Positions 26,527-34,668 of a stretch of 64,000 nucleotides of DNA are shown one piece after another. Source of the stretch: Gluconobacter thailandicus F149-1 = NBRC 100600 (GTDB lineage Bacteria > Pseudomonadota > Alphaproteobacteria > Acetobacterales > Acetobacteraceae); assembly GCF_000964465.1 (NCBI RefSeq), contig NZ_BANH01000028.1, forward strand, positions 117,382 to 181,381. Reading direction: 5' to 3'. A program made the translations under genes and the position numbers. The notes beneath the pieces were generated by a model. That model saw nothing but the letters and a program-made list of their open reading frames with translations. It made no database searches and was not told where the DNA came from. How positions within the stretch are numbered: the stretch's first letter is position 1; each line of letters begins with the position of its first letter.

Positions 26527-27129
26527 ATGTCCACTCAGCCCCTCATTGACCTGACTGCCGACCCCTTTACCCTGTTCGCAGCGTGGATGTCAGACGCGGA
26601 AGCGTCCGAACCCAATGACCCCAACGCCATGGCTGTTGCGACATCTACGCCGGATGGGCGCCCGTCTGTTCGGATGTTGCTTCTCAAAGGCGCGGACGAA
26701 CGCGGATTTGTTTTTTATACAAACGTGGAGAGCCGCAAGGGCGGCGATCTGCTCGCCAACCCGCACGTTGCCCTGCTGTTTCACTGGAAGTCCCTGCGCC
26801 GGCAGATCCGGATCGAAGGACCGGTCACGCAGGTGAGTGACGAAGAAGCGGATGCCTATTTCGCCAGCCGCTCGCCCATGTCACGCCTTGGAGCCATTGC
26901 GTCTGACCAGTCCCGTCCGCTGGATGACCGAAGCACTTTTGAAGAGCGCCTGAAGGCTGCAGAAGAAAAATATGGCACAGGCCCGATCCCCCGCCCGAAC
27001 AACTGGACCGGCTTCCGCGTTGCCCCGGACGCCATCGAGTTCTGGCAGGACCGGCCTTTCCGCCTCCATGACCGGGCATTATGGACTCGTGATGGATCCG
27101 GATGGAACGTCACGCGTCTTTATCCGTAA
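26527..27129 (+). CDS. pdxH: pyridoxamine 5'-phosphate oxidase
   Basis: This FMN enzyme oxidises pyridoxamine or pyridoxine phosphate to pyridoxal phosphate. The 200-aa product has the family blocks PDGRPSVRMLLLKG, GFVFYTNVESRKG, FHWKSLRRQIRIEG and the C-terminal EFWQDRPFRLHDR with the substrate-binding arginine. The ATG at 26527 follows CAGGAGA. The upstream 30 codons of the same frame are intergenic in character. It has its own promoter, opposite fabI. Confidence 0.95.
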   Translation: MSTQPLIDLTADPFTLFAAWMSDAEASEPNDPNAMAVATSTPDGRPSVRMLLLKGADERGFVFYTNVESRKGGDLLANPHVALLFHWKSLRRQIRIEGPVTQVSDEEADAYFASRSPMSRLGAIASDQSRPLDDRSTFEERLKAAEEKYGTGPIPRPNNWTGFRVAPDAIEFWQDRPFRLHDRALWTRDGSGWNVTRLYP

Positions 27130-27171
27130 AGACACAGAACACCCTTTTCCGCAGGTGGGGAGCCTCACACT

Positions 27172-28056
27172 ATGCTTATCGAAATCAAGAACATCCTTCT
27201 CCCCCTCACCGGGGCCGACGACCTGGAGTCTGTCATGTCGGTCGCCCTGGACTTTGCCCGTCGTTTCAACGCGCATCTTTCCGCCGTCGTCGTCGGCTCT
27301 GACCCGACAGAAGTTGCAACGCTGGCTGGCGAGGGCATTTCTGCCGGCATGGTGACGGAAATGATCGATGCGGCCGCTACGGAAGCCCATCGCCGTGCCA
27401 TCCGGATCCGGCACAGCTTCGATACCTTCGTGCACCAGAACGGCATCCGCCGCGTCGAAGCCTCCAAAATCGGCATGACGCTCGGAGAAGGTGTCAGCGC
27501 CAGCCTCGAAGTACTGGATGGAACCGAGCATGATGCCCTGACATGGCGTTCGCGTCTGGCGGACATGACGCTCGTGCCGAATCTGATTTCTGCCACGGAT
27601 CCGCGTGCCTCCGAAACGCTGCACGCCATTCTCTTTGACAGTGGCCGTCCGCTCGTCATTGCGCCGCCGATTGTTCCCAAAACAGTTGGCAGCCGTATTG
27701 CCATTGCCTGGAACGGCACGCCGGAAGCGTCCCTCGCCCTGCGTTGCATTCTTCCCTGGGCCCATACGGCAGAAGCGGTGCAAGTGCTGACCTGTCAGGA
27801 ATACCAGCGTCGTGGCCCGACGGGTGACGATGTGGTCCGTTATCTGCGGATGCATGGGATTTCTGCCACGACGCAGGCCTGCGATCCCATCAACAAGGAT
27901 GTCGGTGCGGGTCTGCTCAAGGGAGCTGAAAACTTTGGCGCGGATATGCTCAGCATGGGCGCCTATTCTCATTCGCGCCTGCGCCAGATGATTCTTGGGG
28001 GTGTGACCCGTCATATTCTTGAGAACATGAAACTGACCGTTCTCATGAGCCGCTGA
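27172..28056 (+). CDS. universal stress protein (UspA family, two-domain size)
   Basis: The 294-aa protein is about twice the single-domain Usp size. It begins IKNILLPLTGADD, a Usp strand, and its second half ends MGAYSHSRLRQMILGGVTRHIL, which matches the ATP-binding G-x2-G-x9-G-S/T pattern only partly. The N-terminal half lacks this loop and is probably a degenerate Usp domain. Role: stress-linked nucleotide-binding protein, target unknown. It follows pdxH by 42 bases and may share its transcript. Confidence 0.8.
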   Translation: MLIEIKNILLPLTGADDLESVMSVALDFARRFNAHLSAVVVGSDPTEVATLAGEGISAGMVTEMIDAAATEAHRRAIRIRHSFDTFVHQNGIRRVEASKIGMTLGEGVSASLEVLDGTEHDALTWRSRLADMTLVPNLISATDPRASETLHAILFDSGRPLVIAPPIVPKTVGSRIAIAWNGTPEASLALRCILPWAHTAEAVQVLTCQEYQRRGPTGDDVVRYLRMHGISATTQACDPINKDVGAGLLKGAENFGADMLSMGAYSHSRLRQMILGGVTRHILENMKLTVLMSR

Positions 28057-28138
28057 CCGCAGATCATGCGTCTTTTTCCGGAGTTCTGCGTTGGAACCGT
28101 CATCTGACGTTTCACACAGACTTCCGGAAGGACGCTCC

Positions 28139-28849
28139 ATGCTTTCCCGATTAGCCGCTCCGCTCTTCTGCCTTACCGCTCTTGCGACTGCACCCGCGCA
28201 GGCCATGGATACCGGTCTTTCAGCCGATATTTCCTCTTTTACACTTCAGGAACCAGCCGGTCGCCTGAGCCTGCACCTCGTCCCTTCCACGACGCTGGTT
28301 TCGGGCTACGGCAGTTCTTTCTACGGCCGCAATCCGCAGACCGGCAGCATCACCCTACAAACCGATGGTCTTCAGCCGCCTGTTCGCGGCACAATCGCGC
28401 CTGAGACATTGCTGCGTGAAAACTCAGCCTGGTACTTCCAGCAGACATCCTCCGACATGGAAGCGGCTTTGCACATCGACCGCTTTCCGGAGAACAGCCA
28501 CATCACGATTGGTCGGCTTACCTCCCAGCAAGGCACCATTGCCGAGTTGAGAGTCGAAGGCGACCGGGTTCTGGCTATCGTAAACAACGGGACATCCACT
28601 CAGAATGTGGTCGCCGGAACCGTTTATCCGCACCAGACCGTCCGCTATGCCATGCACACAACGCCCAATGGCCTGCTCGTGATTTCCGTCAACGGAACGG
28701 CGAGTCATTTCTCGCTGCCTTCTGCCGCCACAACGCATGCCTTGTGGTTTGAAGCCGTCGCTGGTGAGCAGGGATTCCATCGACCAAGCCATTCAGATGC
28801 GGCACGCGTGACTTTCACAGGACTGCAGGTTCACCATCAGGCTGCCTGA
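28139..28849 (+). CDS. exported protein of unknown function
   Basis: This 236-aa protein has a clear signal peptide (MLSRLAAPLFCLTALATAPAQA, cleaved before MDTGL). The mature part is rich in beta-strand, with Gly, Ser and Thr and no cysteine: SFTLQEPAGRLSLHLV, then NNGTSTQNVVAGTVYPH, then LLVISVNGTASHFSL. That is compatible with a lectin-like or concanavalin-type sandwich, but I recognise no family. It precedes the Kdo/lipid A operon by 53 bases. The ATG at 28139 was preferred to a TTG at 28091. Confidence 0.65.
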   Translation: MLSRLAAPLFCLTALATAPAQAMDTGLSADISSFTLQEPAGRLSLHLVPSTTLVSGYGSSFYGRNPQTGSITLQTDGLQPPVRGTIAPETLLRENSAWYFQQTSSDMEAALHIDRFPENSHITIGRLTSQQGTIAELRVEGDRVLAIVNNGTSTQNVVAGTVYPHQTVRYAMHTTPNGLLVISVNGTASHFSLPSAATTHALWFEAVAGEQGFHRPSHSDAARVTFTGLQVHHQAA

Positions 28850-28902
28850 GCTTCTGTCACAGAGTTTTGCGAGCCAGCCCGGACCATGCTACCCGACTGC
28901 CC

Positions 28903-30768
28903 ATGATATCGCCTGCGCGCATGATCCGTATCTGGCTGGGTGCCAGCCTGCGTTCCACACGCTGGCAGGTAAGCGGTTCACGAGCCTCCCGGGACCTTCT
29001 GCAACAGCCGAATCAGGGAACGGTAGTCGCTTTCTGGCACCGCTCCCTTACCCTGGCTCCGGCCCTCTGGTTCTGGGCGACCGCTCACGAACCTCGCCTG
29101 AAACTCAGGGTTCTCATTTCCCGGAATGCTGACGGCCTCCTGATCGCCGATGCCGTGCGTCCCTGGGGAATTATCGGCATTCACGGGTCTTCTTCCAGCA
29201 AGGGCAAGGATAAAGGTGGGGCGGCCGTTATGCGGACCGCTCTTCGGGAACTGAAGAATGGTGCCTTCGTCGCCATTACGCCCGATGGACCGCGCGGCCC
29301 GGCCGAAGAAGTCCAGCCTGGCGCCGTAGCGCTTTCCCGTCTGGCAAACTGTGCCGTGGTACCCATGGGCCTGGCGTGTAATGGCATCCATCTCCCTTCA
29401 TGGGACAGGATGCTGTTTCCATTGCCTTTCGGCAGAGGATCAATGGTCACGGGAGCACCACTTTTTCAGCCGGATGCGGAAACCCTGCGGAAAGCGCTCG
29501 ATGCTGTCTCGCAACAGGCCGAAGACAATGTCCGGAAACAAAACCTGTCCGTGATGGACCGCCTTTGGGGAGCAGTTGGGACCTTGCTGGCCCCTTCCCT
29601 CACCATTATGCTGCGCATCCGCGTACACCGGGGGCGCGAGTTACCGCACCGACTGCGTGAACGCATGGGACTGGGTGGCGGTCTGAGGCCGAGCGGTTCA
29701 CTGCTGTGGATTCATGCAGCGAGTGTCGGAGAAACGCTCTGCGCCCGTCCTTTGATGGACGACCTTCTGGAGCGACAGCCCGATCTGAAAATTCTTTTCA
29801 CAACGGCAACCGTCACGGGAGCGGAAATTGTCGCCGCTCACCCGGAATTCGGAAAGCGTGTCCTGCATCGTTTCATCCCGCATGATGTCCCCCGCTGGTT
29901 CGGACGCTTCCTCAAGCGCTGGAAGCCGAATGGGGCCGTTTTTGTAGAAAGTGAACTCTGGCCGGGGATCATTACGGCCTGCTGCCGTCGGAACATTCCC
30001 ACGATGGTGGTCAATGGTCGCCTGTCTGACCGTTCAGCCCGACGCTGGGCCAAGGCTGGCACCCTGACACGCCGGATGTTCTCACGCCTGACCTGGGTGG
30101 CGGCGCGCGGCCCAGAAGACGCTACGCATTTTCGCAGCCTTGGCGCCAGTCCGGTTTATGAAGATGGTGACCTCAAGCAGGATGCGGCTCCCCTGTCGTG
30201 TGATGAGCAGGAACTGAAGCGCCTGAAGGCCCGGATCGGCGATCGTCCGGTTTTCGTGGCGGCCTCCACCCATCCGGGCGAAGAAGAACTGGTTCTGGAA
30301 GCTGCCGCGATTGCGCGACAGAAACGTCCCAACCTTCTGACCATTCTTATTCCGCGTCATCCTTCCCGCGGGGAAGAACTGGCCCAGCGGTTCGGCTTTC
30401 CCCGCCGATCCCAAGGGCAGGACCCAAGCGCCACAATGCCTGTCTGGATAGCCGATACACTCGGAGAGCTGGGGCTGCTCTATCGTCTGACAGACAGTTG
30501 TTTCATCGGGAATTCCCTGACTGGCAAAGGCGGCGGACATAATCCGTTTGAACCTCTTCGTCTGGGGATCCCAACCGCGACTGGGCCGTTAATGGATAAC
30601 TGGCGCGAAGCCATGATTCTGCTTCAGGATTATCTTCACATCGTCAGGGATGTCGCTACTCTGGCAGAGTGGATGAACGCACCACCCTCCACAGCCTCGA
30701 CGGCGGGGCTTCAGCGCTCCGTGGTGTCAAGGCTGAGCCCTCGCATTCTGGAGACACTTGGACGATGA
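28903..30768 (+). CDS. waaA: fusion: DUF374 lysophospholipid acyltransferase-like domain + Kdo transferase
   Basis: The 621-aa protein joins two units. Residues 1-215 match DUF374 proteins: VVAFWHRSL, then IHGSSSSKGKDKGG, AFVAITPDGPRGP and VQPGAVALSRLA. Residues 225-621 are WaaA/KdtA, which adds Kdo to lipid IVA: HAASVGE (271-277, catalytic Glu of the family), ESELWP (349-354) and the late KGGGHNPFEPLRLGIP. WaaA normally has a short N-terminal membrane anchor; here the DUF374 domain stands in front of it. lpxK overlaps the stop as ATGA, and an LpxL-like gene follows, fixing it in lipid A synthesis. The ATG at 28903 is likely; 28921 is possible. Confidence 0.9.
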   Translation: MISPARMIRIWLGASLRSTRWQVSGSRASRDLLQQPNQGTVVAFWHRSLTLAPALWFWATAHEPRLKLRVLISRNADGLLIADAVRPWGIIGIHGSSSSKGKDKGGAAVMRTALRELKNGAFVAITPDGPRGPAEEVQPGAVALSRLANCAVVPMGLACNGIHLPSWDRMLFPLPFGRGSMVTGAPLFQPDAETLRKALDAVSQQAEDNVRKQNLSVMDRLWGAVGTLLAPSLTIMLRIRVHRGRELPHRLRERMGLGGGLRPSGSLLWIHAASVGETLCARPLMDDLLERQPDLKILFTTATVTGAEIVAAHPEFGKRVLHRFIPHDVPRWFGRFLKRWKPNGAVFVESELWPGIITACCRRNIPTMVVNGRLSDRSARRWAKAGTLTRRMFSRLTWVAARGPEDATHFRSLGASPVYEDGDLKQDAAPLSCDEQELKRLKARIGDRPVFVAASTHPGEEELVLEAAAIARQKRPNLLTILIPRHPSRGEELAQRFGFPRRSQGQDPSATMPVWIADTLGELGLLYRLTDSCFIGNSLTGKGGGHNPFEPLRLGIPTATGPLMDNWREAMILLQDYLHIVRDVATLAEWMNAPPSTASTAGLQRSVVSRLSPRILETLGR

Positions 30769-31748
30769 AGTTGCAGGCGCCGCGATTCTGGTCTGCTCCC
30801 CGGATAGGGCCTGCCGCGTTCCTGCTGCGTCCGTTCGGAACCATCGCGACTCGTCTGACACGCCGTCGCCTGAAAAAAACCGGGTTTCAAGCCCCAGTTC
30901 CTGTTCTGTGTTGTGGCAACATCACGGTAGGCGGGACAGGCAAGACACCCCTGACTCTCGATCTCGTCCAGCGCCTCATCGAGCGTGGACATCACCCTCA
31001 TATTCTCAGCCGTGGCCATGGCGGACGCGAGCGTGGGCCACTGGAAGTCAATCCAGGGCGAGCCAGTGCACGGGATGTCGGGGATGAACCGCTACTCCTC
31101 GCTCGCGCTGCACCAACATGGATCGGGTCGGACCGTGGGCAGACCGCGCGTCTGGCGGTTGGCCAGGGTGCTGATTGCCTCGTCATGGATGATGGCTTCC
31201 AGAACCCCAGCCTGCACAAGGACATTTCCATTCTGGTTGTGGATGGGTCCGTGGGATTCGGGAATGCACAGGTCATGCCGGCAGGTCCGCTGCGTGAACC
31301 GGTTATGGATGCTCTGAAACGGGCTCAGGCCGTGGTCATCATTGGCGAAGACCGCCACAATCTGCTGCTGACCCTTCCTCCGTTCCTGTTCAAGACACAG
31401 GCCCGGCTTGTTCCTGGACCCGAAATCAGGAGTCTTCAGGGACGCCGCGTCGTTGCCTTTGCCGGCATCGGTCGGCCGGAAAAATTCTTTTCCATGCTGC
31501 AGGATGCAGGTGTCACGCCCGTGCGTTCCCTGCCTTTTCCAGATCATCACACCTATTCAAACAACGATATCCAGCGCCTTGAAACGCTGCGCCGGGAGTC
31601 CGGCACCACTCTCGTGACCACAGCCAAGGATGCGGTCAAACTTCCTCCTGCCTTTCGGGCGCAGGTCACGGTCGTCAATGTCGAGCTGCTCTGGGCAGAC
31701 CCCAAGGCACCGGACCATATTCTGGATCTGCTTTTTCCCCTGTCATGA
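30765..31748 (+). CDS. lpxK: tetraacyldisaccharide 4'-kinase
   Basis: LpxK phosphorylates the 4' position of the lipid A disaccharide at the inner membrane. The 327-aa product has Walker A within GNITVGGTGKTP (51-62) and the conserved VMDDGFQN block. The N-terminal PRFWSAP start is typical. It overlaps both neighbours by 4 bases (ATGA), giving a tightly coupled waaA-lpxK-lpxL unit. Confidence 0.95.
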   Translation: MKLQAPRFWSAPRIGPAAFLLRPFGTIATRLTRRRLKKTGFQAPVPVLCCGNITVGGTGKTPLTLDLVQRLIERGHHPHILSRGHGGRERGPLEVNPGRASARDVGDEPLLLARAAPTWIGSDRGQTARLAVGQGADCLVMDDGFQNPSLHKDISILVVDGSVGFGNAQVMPAGPLREPVMDALKRAQAVVIIGEDRHNLLLTLPPFLFKTQARLVPGPEIRSLQGRRVVAFAGIGRPEKFFSMLQDAGVTPVRSLPFPDHHTYSNNDIQRLETLRRESGTTLVTTAKDAVKLPPAFRAQVTVVNVELLWADPKAPDHILDLLFPLS

Positions 31749-32659
31749 CCTCTCTTTCATATCGGGCAGAAGCCCTGATCGTACGTATCCTGCTGGGCGG
31801 GCTCCGTATTCTGCCACCTTCCGTGGCCTCCACTCTCGGGGGGGCGGTAGCCCGCACTCTTGGGCCATTCCTGCCCGTTTCCAAAGTAGCAGACCGCAAT
31901 CTTCAGATGATCATGCCGCAGATGACCCGCGAGGAACGGCGTAGAACCGTCCGGGACTGCTGGGAGAATCTGGGCCGAACCGTGTCGGAGTTTCCTCATG
32001 TCGGGCGCCTGAAACAGAATACGCCTTCTGGCCCCGGCTGGCAGGTTGAAGGTGCAGAACATCTTGAGGCAGCCAAAGCCACAGGACGACCGATCATTTT
32101 CTTTTCCGGCCATATCGGAAACTGGGAATTGATGCCGCCTGTCGTGGCCCGCTTTGGCATGCCATTCGCCTCCTTCTACCGGGCGGCCAGCAATCCCACC
32201 GTGGATTCCATCATTCATGTTCTGCGACGGGAAGCCATGGGGGCAGACGTTCCGATGTTCCCCAAAGGCTCCAGAGGTGCGCGCGCTGCCCTCAGGCACC
32301 TCTCAAAAGGAGGCCATCTCGGCGTACTGGGTGACCAGAAAATGAACGATGGCATCGAAGCCAAGCTGTTTGGTCGCCCCGCGATGACGGCTTCGGCCAC
32401 CGCGGTGTTTGCCCTGCGACATAATGCGCTGATCGTGACCGGTCATGTGCGTCGCGATGGCCCGGCGAGACTCGTCCTTGTCGTGGATGAGCCCATTGAC
32501 TTCCAGCCGACAGATGACCGTCAGGCGGACATCCTGGCTCTGACCCAGCGACTCAACGACCGTCTTCAGGAATGGATAGAGCAGCGACCCGGTTCCTGGC
32601 TCTTGCTTCATCGCCGCTGGAGCAAGGATCTGTATCGGAATATGACAACAACATGTTGA
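31745..32659 (+). CDS. lpxL: LpxL/HtrB-like lipid A acyltransferase
   Basis: This 304-aa late acyltransferase has the H-x4-E catalytic pair in FSGHIGNWELM (H123 and E128) and the PIIFFSGH block. The family adds secondary acyl chains to Kdo-lipid A from acyl-ACP. An N-terminal hydrophobic stretch (ALIVRILLGGLRIL) anchors it at the inner membrane. It is the last gene of the lipid A operon and ends just before a short hairpin. Which secondary chain it adds cannot be told. Confidence 0.88.
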   Translation: MTSLSYRAEALIVRILLGGLRILPPSVASTLGGAVARTLGPFLPVSKVADRNLQMIMPQMTREERRRTVRDCWENLGRTVSEFPHVGRLKQNTPSGPGWQVEGAEHLEAAKATGRPIIFFSGHIGNWELMPPVVARFGMPFASFYRAASNPTVDSIIHVLRREAMGADVPMFPKGSRGARAALRHLSKGGHLGVLGDQKMNDGIEAKLFGRPAMTASATAVFALRHNALIVTGHVRRDGPARLVLVVDEPIDFQPTDDRQADILALTQRLNDRLQEWIEQRPGSWLLLHRRWSKDLYRNMTTTC

Positions 32660-32680
32660 GCTATGCGTTTTTCGCATGGC
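32660..32680 (+). terminator. hairpin after the lipid A operon
   Basis: GCTATGCG (32660-32667) and CGCATGGC (32673-32680) pair with one G-T over a TTTTT loop, immediately after the lpxL stop. It lacks a following T-run. Confidence 0.35.
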
Positions 32681-32709
32681 AGATTTGCCACAGTGGGGAA
32701 AGTTTATGT

Positions 32710-32729
32710 CGCCAAAAGGGGTTTTGGCG
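32710..32729. promoter_or_regulatory. perfect hairpin in the intergenic region
   Basis: CGCCAAAA (32710-32717), loop GGGG, TTTTGGCG (32722-32729). It lies between the lipid A operon and the next gene, about 95 bases before that start. There is no T-run. It may be a second terminator element or an operator. Confidence 0.35.
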
Positions 32730-32823
32730 TCATTTAAGATTGTGAAAGGCCCCGTTTGGATTTTAGCCTGACCTCATCGCAATCACCGGGCCCTTTCGCC
32801 CCGCTTTGATGAGGACTTTCCTG

Positions 32824-33207
32824 ATGGCGCAGGCAACTCCCCTTCTCGACCTTTCACCCGCTTCCATGGGCTGCAATGTCGTGACCCTGAGACAGGGCGT
32901 GCTTCCTCGCCACCGCGAATATCTGTCCCGTTGGCTCGAAGCTGGAATGCGGATGGGTCTGTTCGATGCGGAGATCACTCCGGTCGATTCCGGTGTCACC
33001 AATTTTGATGGAACGACCCCGATTGAGCATGTTCTCGTCTGGGTCCGTGAAAATCCTGACCCGGCTTACATGCTGCGTCCACAAGGCATGCGCTGGGTTC
33101 TGATCGATCATCTGCGGAATCACGAGTTGGGCAGCTATGCCAGCTTTGAACTGGCTCTCCACACCATTCGTCCTGTCCTGCCGCTGGCAGAAACATACGC
33201 CGCCTGA
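32824..33207 (+). CDS. conserved-looking small cytosolic protein, function unknown
   Basis: This 127-aa protein has no signal peptide and no membrane segment. It starts at ATG 32824 after GAGGAC. Recognisable pieces are RHREYLSRWLEAGMRMGLFDAE and a mixed region WVLIDHLRNHELGSYASFELALHTIRP. I do not recognise the family. The gene stands alone between the lipid A operon and the LpoA-like gene and is followed by two hairpins. Confidence 0.6.
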   Translation: MAQATPLLDLSPASMGCNVVTLRQGVLPRHREYLSRWLEAGMRMGLFDAEITPVDSGVTNFDGTTPIEHVLVWVRENPDPAYMLRPQGMRWVLIDHLRNHELGSYASFELALHTIRPVLPLAETYAA

Positions 33208-33214
33208 CAGAGTC

Positions 33215-33233
33215 TCAGGGGAGTTTCCCCTGA
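33215..33233 (+). terminator. hairpin after the 32.8 kb gene
   Basis: TCAGGGGA (33215-33222), loop GTT, TCCCCTGA (33226-33233): a perfect 8-bp GC-rich stem 8 bases after the stop. It has no T-run. Confidence 0.4.
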
Positions 33234-33276
33234 TGCGCGGCCTCCTGGATTTTACACCGAGGCCTCGAATACAAAA

Positions 33277-33308
33277 AAACACGCGCTGATCGCCGCAGAC
33301 GCGTGTTT
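33277..33308 (-). terminator. terminator of the LpoA-like gene
   Basis: AAACACGCG (33277-33285) and CGCGTGTTT (33300-33308) form a 9-bp stem. On the minus strand it is followed by a run of seven to eight T, 26 bases after the stop of the gene at 33335. A short inner stem CTG/CAG lengthens it. Confidence 0.8.
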
Positions 33309-33334
33309 CTTCTCCTGAAAAATAACGTGTCGTC

Positions 33335-34627
33335 TTAGCTTGGACGGGTAGCAATATCCCGCGATGCTGGAACGATAATACGGGCGCCGCCGCCACGCTG
33401 GATCTGGAAAATCGCCAGTGCGCGGGTCACATGGCCATCGGCACGCAGCCGGAACAGGCCGTCCACCCCCATGTAACCGTCCGCCCGCGTCAGAGCCTCC
33501 ATTGTCGGACCGCCCTGCTTCATCAGGCTTCCGGCAAGAGCGGCTGCGTCATAGGCGAAATCCGTTACAGGAGACGGGGCCTGATGATAAACGGCCTTGT
33601 ATTGCCCCACATATCCGTTGCGATCCTTCGCGTCCGGCGCGGCATACCAAGCGCCATGAAGAGCACTCAGCTTGCCATCAAACGCCTTCCAGAGTGCGGG
33701 GCCCATGATCTGAACCTGACTGGAATCAATGTGATCATCGCGTAGAGCTGTGATGATGTGACCGAGCTCCACACCGGTATCGGCCAGAACCAGGGCATCA
33801 AACGGCGGCGGCGGAACAGGAGGCGCTGCGACAGGCTGGGGGGGAGTTGCCTGAGCTGGATTGGCTGGAGCAGCCGAATCGGGGGCAGCGTCTGCGGTCG
33901 GATCCACGGCAGAAGGACCAGACGGGATTGTTGGCGCAGGAGCTGGAGGCTGGCGGTTTGCAATATCAGACAGGCCCTTCATGCCATCGTCGATATTTTG
34001 TGCATCCATTGTATGGAAAACGATCTGAGGATCTTTCAATCCGTCATCACTGCAAGCGCGTTGAAGACCTTCAGCCATGGCATGGCCGAGCGCATTGTCA
34101 GGCAGGAAAGCAGCAAACGTTTTGCGTCCTGTCGCACGGGCGGCATCCACCATACGGCGAACCTGCTGTTCCGGTGTAAGGCCCATGACCCAGACACCCG
34201 GCCGAGCCTGTGTCGAGTCGCTTGTGAATGCCAGAACAGGCTTTCCCGCCTGAACAGCCAATGGCGCGACAGCTGCTGTTTCCGTAGCCGTCAACGGTCC
34301 GAGAATCATCGCGTCTCCGCGGGACAGCGCATCATGAGCGGCCTGCGCAGCGCCACCGGCTGCGTTACTGTCATGAACGTCCAGCGCTGGGGAACCCTGT
34401 GCAGAAAGGGCGAGCTTGGCTGCGTCGCGCATACGACCACCAATGGCTCCGTAACGTCCCGTCAGCGGCAGAATCAGGCCGACTTCGTGTGCACCCGGGG
34501 CCTGACTGGCGCCCGGAATACCGCCAACGCCCGGGATCAGGGAGGAGCCTCCCCCCGAGCATGCCGTGAGCGTCAGAAAGGTTCCAGCGGCGAGGCCAGT
34601 GCTTACACCCTTGCGCAGACGGCTCAT
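33335..34627 (-). CDS. LpoA-like penicillin-binding protein activator lipoprotein
   Basis: The 430-aa product is a lipoprotein (lipobox LTAC, C23) with a periplasmic binding fold of the leucine-binding type: HEVGLILPLTGRYGAIGGRMRDAAKLAL, then DSNAAGGAAQAAHDALSRGDAMILGPLTATE. This matches the C-terminal half of LpoA, the outer membrane activator of PBP1A, without its N-terminal TPR half. Near residues 240-290 a Pro/Ala-rich stretch (PAPAPTIPSG, ATPPQPVAAPPVPPPP) interrupts the fold. It diverges from rsmI with only 41 bases between the starts. In many alphaproteobacteria the same pair stands together. Confidence 0.8.
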   Translation of the reverse strand: MSRLRKGVSTGLAAGTFLTLTACSGGGSSLIPGVGGIPGASQAPGAHEVGLILPLTGRYGAIGGRMRDAAKLALSAQGSPALDVHDSNAAGGAAQAAHDALSRGDAMILGPLTATETAAVAPLAVQAGKPVLAFTSDSTQARPGVWVMGLTPEQQVRRMVDAARATGRKTFAAFLPDNALGHAMAEGLQRACSDDGLKDPQIVFHTMDAQNIDDGMKGLSDIANRQPPAPAPTIPSGPSAVDPTADAAPDSAAPANPAQATPPQPVAAPPVPPPPFDALVLADTGVELGHIITALRDDHIDSSQVQIMGPALWKAFDGKLSALHGAWYAAPDAKDRNGYVGQYKAVYHQAPSPVTDFAYDAAALAGSLMKQGGPTMEALTRADGYMGVDGLFRLRADGHVTRALAIFQIQRGGGARIIVPASRDIATRPS

Positions 34628-34668
34628 CGGTCCAGAATAGACCCTTGAGTTCGTCACCGAGGATGCAG

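Noticed and set aside
33758..34648. 296-residue plus-strand frame opposite the LpoA-like gene
   Set aside because: Very Arg/Cys/Ser-rich without domain; the minus-strand lipoprotein explains the region.
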